DNA of 29,308 nucleotides from RUG11272 sp045226335 (GCA_045226335.1 JBGVCH010000005.1:1-29308); one strand, 5' to 3'. Positions 14,644 through 22,327 are shown, counted from the stretch's first letter. Program-made: numbers and translations. Notes: generated from the sequence alone by a model not told the origin.

Positions 14644-15648
14644 TCACAGCAGCTGAATGTTGGCCTTGCGGCAGGCCTCCACCGTGTCGTCCGGCCACAG
14701 GGAGGCCTGCACCTCGCCCACGTGCGCCTTCCGCAGGAAGTACACGCACATGCGGCTTTGGCCGATGCCGCCGCCGATGGTCAGGGGCAGCTCGCCGTTC
14801 AGCAGGGCCTTCTGGAAGGGCAGCTCCGCCCGCTCCTCGCAGCCCCGCTCCTTCAGCTGGCGCATGAGGCTCTCCCGGTCCACGCGGATGCCCATGCTGG
14901 AGACCTCCAGGGAGATGTCCAGCAGGCGGGAATACAGCAGGATGTCGCCGTTCAGGTCCCAGTCGTCGTAGTCCGGGGCGCGGCCGTCGTGGATCTTCCC
15001 GGACTTCAGCTTCCCGCCGATGCCCATCAGGAACACCGCGCCGTACTGCCGGGCCACCTCGTACTCCCGCTCCTTGCTGCTGAGGTCCGGCCAGCGGTCC
15101 TCCAGCTCCTGGGTGGTGATGAAGGTGATCTCGTCGGGCAGTTCGGGCTTGATATAGGGGTAGTACGCCGCCACATAGCCCTCGGTCTTGCGCAGGGTGA
15201 AGTAGATCTTCCGCACGATGTCCTTCAGGAAGTCCAGGTTCCGCTCCTCCCGGGTAATGATGCGCTCCCAGTCCCACTGGTCCACAAAGATGGAGTGGAT
15301 GTTGTCCGTCTCCTCGTCCCGGCGGATGGCGTTCATGTCGGTGTAGAGGCCCTCCCCCGGGCGAAAGCCGTAGGTTTTGAGGGCCTGGCGCTTCCATTTG
15401 GCCAGGGAGTGCACGATCTCCGCCTGGCGCCCGGTCTCCAGCACGTCGAAGGAGACCGGCCGTTCCACGCCGTTCAGGTTGTCGTTCAGGCCGCTCTCCG
15501 GGGTGACCATGATGGGCGCTGACACGCGGGTCAGGTTCAGGGCCCGGGCCAGCTCCGTCTCGAAGAAGTCCTTCACCAGCTTGATGGCGATCTCGGTGTC
15601 CCGCAGGTCCAGAACGGGGTTGTAGTTCTCCGGAATGATCAGTTTCAT
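14644..15648 (-). CDS. asnA: Aspartate--ammonia ligase
   Basis: A 334-residue class II aminoacyl-tRNA-synthetase-like enzyme that makes asparagine from aspartate, ammonia and ATP in the cytoplasm. The diagnostic blocks are clear: an opening helix region (LRDTEIAIKLVKDFF), TRVSAPIMVTPESGLNDNLNG, IHSIFVDQWDWERII, and the closing IGGGIGQSRMCVYFLRKAHVGEVQ. Length matches the family. GAGGAGAGCG precedes the ATG. It lies 19 bases after the CHAP-like gene and 14 bases before the LytTR regulator. This amino-acid biosynthesis gene is an unexpected member of an otherwise envelope-like operon. Confidence 0.97.
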   Translation of the reverse strand: MKLIIPENYNPVLDLRDTEIAIKLVKDFFETELARALNLTRVSAPIMVTPESGLNDNLNGVERPVSFDVLETGRQAEIVHSLAKWKRQALKTYGFRPGEGLYTDMNAIRRDEETDNIHSIFVDQWDWERIITREERNLDFLKDIVRKIYFTLRKTEGYVAAYYPYIKPELPDEITFITTQELEDRWPDLSSKEREYEVARQYGAVFLMGIGGKLKSGKIHDGRAPDYDDWDLNGDILLYSRLLDISLEVSSMGIRVDRESLMRQLKERGCEERAELPFQKALLNGELPLTIGGGIGQSRMCVYFLRKAHVGEVQASLWPDDTVEACRKANIQLL

Positions 15649-15667
15649 AACGCTCTCCTCGCCGTCT

Positions 15668-16477
15668 TTACTTACTGGGTTTGGGGGTGGCGGTTCCTTC
15701 CGGCTCCTCCGCCGTGACGTCCTCGGCCGTCTCCCCGCCGGTGCCGGTCATGCCCTCGGGGATCCACGGCATCAGGAAGCAGTTGATGTACCAGTCCTTG
15801 CTCTGCAGTTTGTAGGAGAAGGACCGGGTTTCCTGTTCCGTCTGCTCCTCCTTCGGGATGGCGGACAGGTTCTTGCTCTTCTTCTCCGCGTTCATGTCGT
15901 AGTCGTGAACGTACATCTTCACGGTGTTGGACATGTTGCCCTCGATGGTGGTCAGGCGGTACTTGCCGCCCCCCAGGTCCTGCACCTTGTACACCAGGCC
16001 CACGTGGACAAAGCCCGTGCTGCCCTTCTTGCCGTAGACGGCGATAAAGCCCTTCTGCGGGATGTTGGTCAGGCGGTTCATTTTGGCGTAGCCGGTCCAG
16101 AGTTTCCCTACGCCGGCTTCCTTCACGTGGACGATCCCGTCCACCTCGCCCTCCTTGATCTCCGTCCAGGCCTGCATGGGGATGTCCTTCTGCAGCATGC
16201 ACCAGGTGATAAAGCCGCCGCACCAGCCCCACTCGTAGTCGTTCCGCCACTTGGTATACTTGTTGCTGCGCTTCAGCGTCTTGCCGGCCAGCTCTTCCCA
16301 CTCTCCGTAGGCGATGTCCAGCACTTCCTGAATGGTCTCCGGCACCTCCTCCACCACCGCGGTCACGATGTTTCTGGGCGCAGGGGTGGGGGTCGTCTTC
16401 TTCTTGGCCGCCAGGCCCGGCACGGGCAGGCACAGCAGCGCCATGGCCACGGCCAGCGCGCGTCTCAGTTTCTTCAA
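15668..16477 (-). CDS. Secreted CHAP-like amidase/endopeptidase
   Basis: A 269-residue exported protein. The start is a TTG at 16477: GAGGAGG sits 9 bases upstream and the product begins MKKLRRALAVAMALLCLPVP, a clean signal peptide. The frame extends further upstream, but through the promoter. The central region looks like a CHAP (NlpC/P60-like) domain, with the nucleophile Cys in WGWCGGFITWC (about 95-105) and the His in TGFVHVGLVYKV (about 162). It is followed by strands around TIEGNMSNTVKM, where family members carry a third polar residue. Such domains cut peptidoglycan cross-links or stem peptides. The C-terminal tail is Thr/Glu/Pro-rich. It is the first gene of the operon with asnA, the LytTR regulator and CotH. 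Confidence 0.82.
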   Translation of the reverse strand: MKKLRRALAVAMALLCLPVPGLAAKKKTTPTPAPRNIVTAVVEEVPETIQEVLDIAYGEWEELAGKTLKRSNKYTKWRNDYEWGWCGGFITWCMLQKDIPMQAWTEIKEGEVDGIVHVKEAGVGKLWTGYAKMNRLTNIPQKGFIAVYGKKGSTGFVHVGLVYKVQDLGGGKYRLTTIEGNMSNTVKMYVHDYDMNAEKKSKNLSAIPKEEQTEQETRSFSYKLQSKDWYINCFLMPWIPEGMTGTGGETAEDVTAEEPEGTATPKPSK

Positions 16478-16506
16478 AGCTAAGCACCTCCTCGGACAGG
16501 TTTCAT

Positions 16507-16535
16507 CATAGCACAAAAGCGTGGAATTTGGAAGA
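16507..16535 (-). promoter_or_regulatory. Promoter of the CHAP-asnA-LytTR-CotH operon
   Basis: On the - strand: TATGAT at about 16504-16510, with TGC directly before it (extended -10). The matching -35 position, 17 bases upstream, is only a weak TTCCAA. It lies about 30 bases before the TTG start. Confidence 0.5.
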
Positions 16536-16540
16536 AAAAA

Positions 16541-16600
16541 GTGCGGACCGTCCTCGCCGGCGCGCATACGGTCCGGGCTGCATTGAAGAACGCACATTTT
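16541..16600. promoter_or_regulatory. Inverted repeat / terminator-like hairpin between divergent operons
   Basis: A perfect 8-base inverted repeat, CGGACCGT (16544-16551) and ACGGTCCG (16568-16575), is nested next to an outer GTGCG (16541-16545) / CGCAC (16591-16595) pair. Read leftward, the hairpin is followed by CACTTTTTTCTT, which is terminator-like; read rightward, CGCAC is followed by ATTTTTA. No annotated gene ends here. It could insulate the divergent promoters, end a small leftward RNA, or be an operator. Confidence 0.45.
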
Positions 16601-16624
16601 TACAGCCGCGAAGCCCTCCCGCGG

Positions 16625-16653
16625 TTGCATTTTGGGCAGGGGGGTGTTATCAT
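16625..16653 (+). promoter_or_regulatory. Promoter of the GT2-GtrA operon
   Basis: TTGCAT (16625-16630), 17 bases, then TATCAT (16648-16653), with TGT forming an extended -10. It is about 62 bases upstream of the start at 16716. Confidence 0.62.
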
Positions 16654-16715
16654 GTAGACGTCGGGGACTGCGATTCGGGTCCCGGACGCCAATGTGTTTT
16701 GAAGGAGCATGATTC

Positions 16716-17837
16716 ATGCCTGAACAACAGATGCCGGTGGTGCTGATCCCCTCCCTGCAGCCGGACGACCGCCTGCCTCCTTATGTGGAACAGCTGATGA
16801 ACAGCGGCTTCACCCGGGTGGTGGTGGTGGACGACGGCTCCGGCCCGGCCTATGACGCCATCTTTAATCGGATCGAAGCCCAGGGCGCCACGGTGATCCG
16901 CTATCCGGTGAACAAGGGCAAGGGCGAGGCGCTGAAGACCGGCTACCGCTGGCTGCTGGAGCACGAGCCAGGCTGCGTGGGCGTGCTCACCGCCGACGCC
17001 GACGGCCAGCACACCGTGCCGGACTGCCTCAACGTGGCCAACGCCATGCTGAAGGACGGAGACGCCCTGTACCTGGGCAGCCGGGACTTCAACCTGCCCA
17101 ACATTCCCCCCAAGTCCCGCAGCGGTAACAAGATCACCTCCACGGTGTTCAAGGCCCTGTACGGCGTCTGGCTGCCGGACACCCAGACCGGCCTGCGCTG
17201 CTTCCGGGGCGACCTGCTGCCATTCATGGCGGAGGTCAAGGGGAGCCGCTACGAGTACGAGATGAACGTGCTCATCGCCGCGGCTCGGCAGAAGCTGCCC
17301 ATCAAATCCATCACCATCGAGACCGTGTACGAGAACAACAACGAGGGCACCCATTTTCACCCCATCCGGGACTCCTGGAGGATCTACAAGGTGATCCTGG
17401 GGAGCTTCCTGCGCTACGCGGTGGCGAGCATTCTCTCCTGGGCGCTGGAGCTGGCGATCATCGCGATCCTGATGTTCTGGGTGTTCAAGGACGCCGCTGA
17501 CAGGCAGACCGTGATCCTGGGCATCCCCTTCGCCTTCCGGGCCCTGGTGGCCACCCCCATCGCCCGGCTGATCTCGGCGCCGGTGAACTACCTGATGAAC
17601 CGGGAGTTCGTGTTCGAGAAGGAGAAGAGCGGCGTCTCCGTGAGGCGGTACATCATCCTGGCGGTGTGCGCCCTGGTGATCACCACGCTGGTGTTCGCCT
17701 TCCTGGACCACTTCCTGGGAGACAGCGCGCCGGTCCTGCACCTCCTGCTGAAGATCGTGATCGACGTGGCCATGTACGTGGTGAACTACCGCGTCCAGGA
17801 CCGGTGGGTGTTCCGCACAAAGACCGCCAAGCCTTGA
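16716..17837 (+). CDS. GT2 glycosyltransferase fused to a GtrA membrane domain
   Basis: A 373-residue two-domain protein with ATG 16716 and AAGGAG about 9 bases upstream. The N-terminal GT-A domain (about 5-225) has VVVVDDGSG (35-43), TADADGQHT (92-100, the metal-binding D-x-D type site), and DTQTGLRCF (155-163), as in DPM1-like polyprenyl-phosphate sugar transferases. The C-terminal half (about 230-370) has four membrane helices. It also carries the GtrA-type APVNYLMNREFVF and NYRVQDRWVF motifs. Such fusions are thought to load a sugar on a lipid carrier and move it across the membrane for glycan or teichoic-acid decoration. It is the first gene of a seven-gene rightward operon. The sugar is unknown. 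Confidence 0.93.
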   Translation: MPEQQMPVVLIPSLQPDDRLPPYVEQLMNSGFTRVVVVDDGSGPAYDAIFNRIEAQGATVIRYPVNKGKGEALKTGYRWLLEHEPGCVGVLTADADGQHTVPDCLNVANAMLKDGDALYLGSRDFNLPNIPPKSRSGNKITSTVFKALYGVWLPDTQTGLRCFRGDLLPFMAEVKGSRYEYEMNVLIAAARQKLPIKSITIETVYENNNEGTHFHPIRDSWRIYKVILGSFLRYAVASILSWALELAIIAILMFWVFKDAADRQTVILGIPFAFRALVATPIARLISAPVNYLMNREFVFEKEKSGVSVRRYIILAVCALVITTLVFAFLDHFLGDSAPVLHLLLKIVIDVAMYVVNYRVQDRWVFRTKTAKP

Positions 17838-17849
17838 GGGAGGGAGACC

Positions 17850-18098
17850 ATGCGCGCGAAAGAGATCCTGCTGACGGTGCTCCTTGTCCTGATCCTGGCG
17901 GCCGTGCCCTTCGCGGTGTCCCACGGCACGCTGCAGGAGCGCACCATCGCGCACTACAAGGACCTGTACCAGCCGGAGGAGTATGACTTCCTCAGCGGCC
18001 TTGGCGAGGACGAGGCGGACGGGGACGAAGGCCTGGACTTCAATGACGGGGACGAAGAGGAAGAAGACTGGGGCATCGACTTCGGGGACGACGAATGA
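17850..18098 (+). CDS. Small membrane-anchored, highly acidic protein
   Basis: An 82-residue protein starting at ATG 17850, 12 bases after the glycosyltransferase stop, with GGGAGGGAG upstream. Residues 6-24 form one hydrophobic segment (a membrane anchor or uncleaved signal). The last 35 residues are almost all Asp, Glu and Gly (GLGEDEADGDEGLDFNDGDE). No family is recognised. The position between a glycosyltransferase and a phosphodiester glycosidase suggests an envelope or accessory role. The acidic tail could bind divalent cations or a basic partner; that is inference. Confidence 0.72.
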   Translation: MRAKEILLTVLLVLILAAVPFAVSHGTLQERTIAHYKDLYQPEEYDFLSGLGEDEADGDEGLDFNDGDEEEEDWGIDFGDDE

Positions 18099-18119
18099 CG
18101 ATAGAAGGAGATCGACGCT

Positions 18120-19100
18120 ATGAAACACGAGAAGCTGTTCCGTCTGCTGGCGCTGCTGTGCGCCGTGCTGATGCTGCCGCTGCTGGCCGCGGCGGAGGGG
18201 GATGACGACCTGCTGATCGAGGAGGCCGAGGGAGTGGCGCCCACCTACGCGCTGGACCCCCTGCCCATCGACTTCTCCTTCGGCCACGTGGCCGCGGAGG
18301 AGAGCTTCACCGCGGACGGTTATGAAGATCCCAGCCTGTCGGTGAAGGTGGAGAAGATCGTCGACGGCGAAACCACCTGGAACGTGGCCCGGGTGAAGAT
18401 CGCCGATCCCAGCCAGCTGCGCACCGTGGTCACCGCCAAGGGCAAGACCAACAAGATCTCCACCATGGCGAAAAAGGTCAACGCGGTCATCGCCATCGGC
18501 GGCGAGTACTTCGCCAGCGACGAGGGCGGGTTCATCGTCCGCATGGGCAAGGTGCAGCAGAGCCGCAAAACCCCCTACGACACCCGGGACCTGCTGTGCG
18601 TCGACGAGAACGGCGACTTCCACATCCTGGTCCGAAAGCGGGACGTGAAGGTCAACGGCAAGGCGAAATCCATCAACCCGGACTTCACCGCCCAGCTGAA
18701 GGCCCTGACCGAGGAGCACACCCTGGTCAACGTCTTCGACTTCGGCCCGGCCCTGGTGATCGACGGCGAGCTGGCCGCGATCCCCGAAAACCACCACTAC
18801 GCCTTCAACCTGCACGGAAGAGAGCCCCGCTGCGCCATCGGCCAGGTGGGCCCGCTGGAGTACGTGCTGGTGGTGGTGGACGCCGCCCGGGACGGCAAGA
18901 GCGGTGCCACAGCCGAGCAGCTGGCGCAGTTCATGCTGGATCAGGGCTGTGTCCAGGCCTACAACCTGGACGGCGGCAACAGCGCCCTGATGTACTTCCA
19001 CGGAAAGAACTACTCCAATAAGTCCGAAAGCGCCGAGCGCTCGGTGTCGGACATCATCTACTTCGCCACCCTGATCGATTCCGGCCTGGACGGCAAATAA
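18120..19100 (+). CDS. Exported phosphodiester glycosidase (NAGPA domain)
   Basis: A 326-residue protein. ATG 18120 follows AGAAGGAGA by about 8 bases, and residues 1-25 form a signal peptide (LLALLCAVLMLPLLAAA). The NAGPA/DUF2233 domain occupies roughly 115-320. Its hallmarks are FDFGPALVIDGE, REPRCAIGQ, YVLVVVDAARDG, GCVQAYNLDGGNSALMYFHG and a final SVSDIIYF. Family members cleave sugar-1-phosphodiester links (the human one uncovers mannose-6-phosphate; bacterial ones act on wall or capsule glycans). With a lipid-linked glycosyltransferase upstream, a role in trimming a phosphodiester-linked envelope glycan is plausible but unproven. Confidence 0.92.
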   Translation: MKHEKLFRLLALLCAVLMLPLLAAAEGDDDLLIEEAEGVAPTYALDPLPIDFSFGHVAAEESFTADGYEDPSLSVKVEKIVDGETTWNVARVKIADPSQLRTVVTAKGKTNKISTMAKKVNAVIAIGGEYFASDEGGFIVRMGKVQQSRKTPYDTRDLLCVDENGDFHILVRKRDVKVNGKAKSINPDFTAQLKALTEEHTLVNVFDFGPALVIDGELAAIPENHHYAFNLHGREPRCAIGQVGPLEYVLVVVDAARDGKSGATAEQLAQFMLDQGCVQAYNLDGGNSALMYFHGKNYSNKSESAERSVSDIIYFATLIDSGLDGK

Positions 19101-19121
19101 CCGGAGGAGAGGATTCGCAGC

Positions 19122-20126
19122 ATGGACGCAACCCTGTTTCAACTCTCCGCCACGGGATACGGGCTGGCCTGCCTGGCCGCCCTGCTGCACGGGCTGGCGC
19201 TGACCTTGCCGGGCACGCTGAAGCAAGGCCTGGGCTGGGGCGGCTTCGTCCGGTTCGCGGTGGCGGTGACCCTCTGCACCCTGCTCTGCGCGCGCCTGGC
19301 GTTCGTGCTGCCGGACCTGCTGATGGGCTTACTGAGCCAGGCCGACATCATCAAGGAGCACAACAGCATCTACATGGACGCCATCGGCAGCGCGGTGCCG
19401 GCCCTGTATTTCTGGGAGGGCGGCTATGCCCTGGCCGGCGCCGTCCCCGGAGCGATCCTTGGGGCCAAGCTGGCGGAGAAGTGGACCAAATCCCCCGCGG
19501 GGTTCTTCCGGGATCAGCTGGCCGCGGCCCTGCCCGCCGCAATCCTGATCGAGCGCCTGGCGGAAGGAGGCACCGGCTTGGGCGCGGGCATGGAGACCGC
19601 TTCCCCCCTGCTCAACCGGCTGGGCTTCACCGAGCATCCCCTTTGGCTCTACGAAGCCCTGCTGGCGCTGGCGGTCCTGATCGTCATGTTGATCCTCCGG
19701 GGCCTTCTCCAGGAAACGGAAGGCGATCTGCTGCGCCTGTTCCTGGTGATCTTCTGTCCGCTTCTCATCGCCATCGAGGCGCTGCGCCCCCTGACGGGCC
19801 ACATGGTGATCCACTTCGTCAACCTGACCCAGGTGACGGCCATGGTGCTGATCCTGAGCGTGCTGATCCGCTGGAGCAGGCGGCTGCGGCGGAACGGGCA
19901 CCTGAAGAAGGGGCAGGCCATCGGTCTCCTCGTCGGCGGCTGGCTGGGTGTCATCGCGCTGCTGGGCCTGGCGGTCTTCTGCATCTTCGGCATGGAGAAG
20001 GACTGGGTCTCCCGGGGCACGGCCTACCTGCTGATCACCCTGTGCATGGTCTCCATCGGCGGCTATGCCATCATGCTGCGGCAGTTTGCGAGCTCGGAAG
20101 GAGGCCAACGCCGTGGAGCACAGTAA
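19122..20126 (+). CDS. Divergent Lgt-like membrane protein
   Basis: A 334-residue polytopic membrane protein with about seven to nine helices, starting at ATG 19122 after CCGGAGGAGAGG. Parts recall prolipoprotein diacylglyceryl transferase: an ARLAFVLPD helix end, LYFWEGGYALAGAVPGAILGAKL (about 96-117), the loop ERLAEGGTGLGAG (about 144-156) in the place of the Lgt NGE loop, and HPLWLYEALLAL (about 172-183), like the Lgt HPTxLYE motif. The usual HGG catalytic His motif and the Arg-x-x-Asn loop are not recognisable. It is therefore either a non-canonical relative or a paralog with another function. The last bases overlap the next start. It belongs to the envelope-type operon begun at 16716. 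Confidence 0.75.
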   Translation: MDATLFQLSATGYGLACLAALLHGLALTLPGTLKQGLGWGGFVRFAVAVTLCTLLCARLAFVLPDLLMGLLSQADIIKEHNSIYMDAIGSAVPALYFWEGGYALAGAVPGAILGAKLAEKWTKSPAGFFRDQLAAALPAAILIERLAEGGTGLGAGMETASPLLNRLGFTEHPLWLYEALLALAVLIVMLILRGLLQETEGDLLRLFLVIFCPLLIAIEALRPLTGHMVIHFVNLTQVTAMVLILSVLIRWSRRLRRNGHLKKGQAIGLLVGGWLGVIALLGLAVFCIFGMEKDWVSRGTAYLLITLCMVSIGGYAIMLRQFASSEGGQRRGAQ

Positions 20127-20322
20127 AATCGAACGCATCAACGAACTGGCCCGAAAGAAAAAGACCCTGGGCCTGACCCCCGCGGAGGTGGAAGAACAGG
20201 CCGCTCTCCGCCGGGAATACCTCAGCGAGTTCCGCAAAGGGATGGAGGCCATGCTGGACGGCGTGGTGATCCAGCGGCCCGACGGCACCAAGGAGCCCCT
20301 GCGCAAAAAGCCCATTAACTGA
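20113..20322 (+). CDS. DUF896 family protein (YnzC-like)
   Basis: A 69-residue cytoplasmic helical protein. GTG 20113 is chosen because AAGGAGG lies about 9 bases upstream and the product then begins MEHSKIERINELARKKKTLG, as in the family. It overlaps the Lgt-like gene by 14 bases. The KIERINELARKKKT and LTPAEVEEQAALRREYLSEF blocks are characteristic. Firmicute relatives include YnzC, for which no clear function is known. Length is normal. Confidence 0.93.
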   Translation: MEHSKIERINELARKKKTLGLTPAEVEEQAALRREYLSEFRKGMEAMLDGVVIQRPDGTKEPLRKKPIN

Positions 20323-20335
20323 AGGAGGATGCCCC

Positions 20336-20653
20336 ATGTTTGAAGACGAGAACTACGAGCCCGACCTGCTGGAAATGACCGACGAGGACGGCAACACCCT
20401 GCTGGTGCAGGTGATGGATTATTTCTTCTACAACGGCGTGGAGTACGCCATCCTCACCGACGCCCCCGCCGAGGAGAACACGGCGGACGTGCCGGAGGAA
20501 GTCAGCTGCTACGTGGTGCGGGTCAACACCTTCACCGACGAGAACGGCGAGGAGATGGAGGAGTTCGTCCCCGTAGAGGACGCGGAGCTGGAAAGCCGCC
20601 TCATCGAAATCGCCTCCACCCGCCTGAACAGCGACGAGGAAGAGGAGGTCTGA
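20336..20653 (+). CDS. DUF1292 family protein (YrzB-like)
   Basis: A 105-residue strongly acidic cytoplasmic protein. ATG 20336 follows GAAGGAGG by 8 bases. The LLEMTDEDGNTLLVQVMDYF and EYAILTD strands and the closing FVPVEDAELESRLIEIAS are typical of DUF1292. The family is widespread in Firmicutes and of unknown function, often placed beside yrzL/ruvX genes. Here it sits between DUF896 and a DUF308-type membrane protein, 13 bases after the former and 1 base before the latter. Confidence 0.92.
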   Translation: MFEDENYEPDLLEMTDEDGNTLLVQVMDYFFYNGVEYAILTDAPAEENTADVPEEVSCYVVRVNTFTDENGEEMEEFVPVEDAELESRLIEIASTRLNSDEEEEV

Positions 20654-20654
20654 C

Positions 20655-21533
20655 ATGCCGGACACCGAGAACCGCGCCAAACCCGCCCGCGCCGAAAGCC
20701 TCCCCGTGCAGGTGGTCCGCCTGGGCGTCCTGTATTCCCTCTTCGCCCTGGCCCTGGGCGTCTGCCTGCTGGTCTGGCGGGAGGAAGCCGTGGCCATCGC
20801 GTACATCGCCGTGTCGGCCGCCGTCGTCCTCTACGGGCTGTGGAAGGCCTGCCGCTATTTCTTCGAGACCCCGGCCGCGGCCAGAGAACGGCAGCTGCTG
20901 TCCACCGGCCTGCTGCTGCTGACCGTGGGCTTCCTGCTGCTGATCTTCCGCCTGGACGAAGAGCCGAACTGGCTGACCCGTATCATGGCCGCGCTGATGC
21001 TCTTCGGCGCCGCCATTCGATTCCAGGCCGCCTTTGACCTGAAGCGGATGTTCTACAAGCGCTGGTATGTGTTCGCCGTCCTGGCGCTGGTGGAAGCCGT
21101 GCTGGGGGTGCTGGCCCTGATCCCGGTCTTTGAGAAGCAGGCGCTGATCCTGGTGCTGGGCGGTTTGCTGGCGGCGGAAGGTCTCGCCGACGGCTGGTGC
21201 CGCCTGGCCATGAGAAGGATCATGCGCGCCAGGGAGAAAGCCGCAAAGAAGGCCGCCGAAGCCGCCGAACGGGCCGCCGCGGAGCCAAAGCCCGAAGTGC
21301 AGCCTGAGCCGGGGCCCGCCGAAGCCAAGCCCGAAACCCCCGCCGAGACCGAGCCGGAGGCCCCCACTGAGCGCCGCCACAAGCCGGTCTTCGGCCACAC
21401 CAAGGCGGAGGATCCCTTCAAGACCGACAAGAAGCCTTCCATGACAGAAGAAAAGCCCGAAGAACCGAAAGAAGCAAAAGAAGAGGAAAAAGAAGAAAAA
21501 GCCGACGGAGCCGTCAGCCTGAAAAAGGAATGA
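20655..21533 (+). CDS. DUF308/HdeD-like membrane protein with charged C-terminal tail
   Basis: A 292-residue protein with ATG 20655. Residues 20-190 hold six hydrophobic segments in short pairs, the layout of DUF308/HdeD-type proteins. Residues about 195-292 form a cytoplasmic-looking Lys/Glu/Ala/Pro-rich tail (AREKAAKKAAEAAERAAAE and then repeated EKPEEPKEA-type stretches), probably coiled then disordered. The function is unknown; HdeD in enterics is linked to acid tolerance, which need not apply here. It ends the rightward operon and is followed by a terminator. Confidence 0.82.
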   Translation: MPDTENRAKPARAESLPVQVVRLGVLYSLFALALGVCLLVWREEAVAIAYIAVSAAVVLYGLWKACRYFFETPAAARERQLLSTGLLLLTVGFLLLIFRLDEEPNWLTRIMAALMLFGAAIRFQAAFDLKRMFYKRWYVFAVLALVEAVLGVLALIPVFEKQALILVLGGLLAAEGLADGWCRLAMRRIMRAREKAAKKAAEAAERAAAEPKPEVQPEPGPAEAKPETPAETEPEAPTERRHKPVFGHTKAEDPFKTDKKPSMTEEKPEEPKEAKEEEKEEKADGAVSLKKE

Positions 21534-21550
21534 CATTCTCCGCCATTCAG

Positions 21551-21590
21551 AAAAGGGGTCTCGCGCCGTGAAGCGCGAAACCCCTTTTTC
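21551..21590. terminator. Bidirectional intrinsic terminator
   Basis: AAAAGGGGT (21551-21559) pairs with ACCCCTTTT (21580-21588), with an inner CGCG/CGCG pair. T-runs exist in both directions. It serves the DUF308 operon (rightward) and the greA-lysS operon (leftward). Confidence 0.9.
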
Positions 21591-21595
21591 GTTGG

Positions 21596-22273
21596 TCATT
21601 CCGCCTCCTGCGGGTCATCGTGCATATCCCGAAGGAAGCAGCACATCAGCTGTTCCGCGGCGGTCTCGTTGCCGTTGTTGGTCCGGATGCACAGGTAGGA
21701 CTCCCCCGCGCTTCCGTACAGGATCGCGTTGAGCCGCGGAAGCGACGCCACCGGGATGCCGTAGAGCCGCGTCTCGCCGTCCGGCCCCTTCCAGCGGCCC
21801 TTCTCCGTGCCGACGCCGTATTCCGCGCAGGCCCGGGTCACTTCCCCGATGGTGTTCAGGGGCATCAGGATCCCGGTCTCGGCGTAGTTCTGGAACTCCT
21901 CCTTGGGAACGATCAGCAGGTCGCCCTCCCCGGCGAACATCACGCGGATCGCGATGGCCTGCATACCGGACTCATCCGGCGTGATGAAGGAGCACTCGAA
22001 GGCGTCCTGGGGCGGGAGCCCGGACTTCGCGAGGGCCTCCGTCGATTCCTCAAACTCGTCCTGCCGGCACTGCTCCAGCCAGGCGCTCAGCACGTCGCGG
22101 TTCCCCACGCCGTACACGATGCACTCCAGCTTCCGGTCCTCGGCGGGCTTCGCCTCCGTGACGGTGAAGAACAGGTTCAGGCCCAGGACCAGCGCGCCCA
22201 CCAGCAGGATATACTGCCACCACCGGTAGCGGAAGTGGTTTTCCACGTGCTTGGCGGTCAGGGGGATCTTCAC
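21596..22273 (-). CDS. Membrane-anchored hypothetical protein
   Basis: A 225-residue protein starting at GTG 22273, with GGAAGGAGG about 8 bases upstream. One membrane helix (about 19-37, YILLVGALVLGLNLFF) follows a short basic N-terminus. The rest, about 185 residues, is predicted to be outside and mixed alpha/beta. Phrases such as GDLLIVPKEEFQNYAETGILMPL resemble the hinge regions of solute-binding proteins, where a bad pick of residue range would be misleading, so no family is assigned. It is 54 bases downstream of lysS in the same direction and ends at a shared terminator. Confidence 0.75.
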   Translation of the reverse strand: MKIPLTAKHVENHFRYRWWQYILLVGALVLGLNLFFTVTEAKPAEDRKLECIVYGVGNRDVLSAWLEQCRQDEFEESTEALAKSGLPPQDAFECSFITPDESGMQAIAIRVMFAGEGDLLIVPKEEFQNYAETGILMPLNTIGEVTRACAEYGVGTEKGRWKGPDGETRLYGIPVASLPRLNAILYGSAGESYLCIRTNNGNETAAEQLMCCFLRDMHDDPQEAE

Positions 22274-22327
22274 GCAAAGGCCTCCTTCCGGAAAGCGCGG
22301 CCAGCCTGAGCAGCTGCCGCGCGTCGT

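Noticed and set aside
16650..19226. 858-codon open frame antisense to the GT2-GtrA and NAGPA genes
   Set aside because: Same shadow signature. The sense genes have clear domain motifs and ribosome binding sites.
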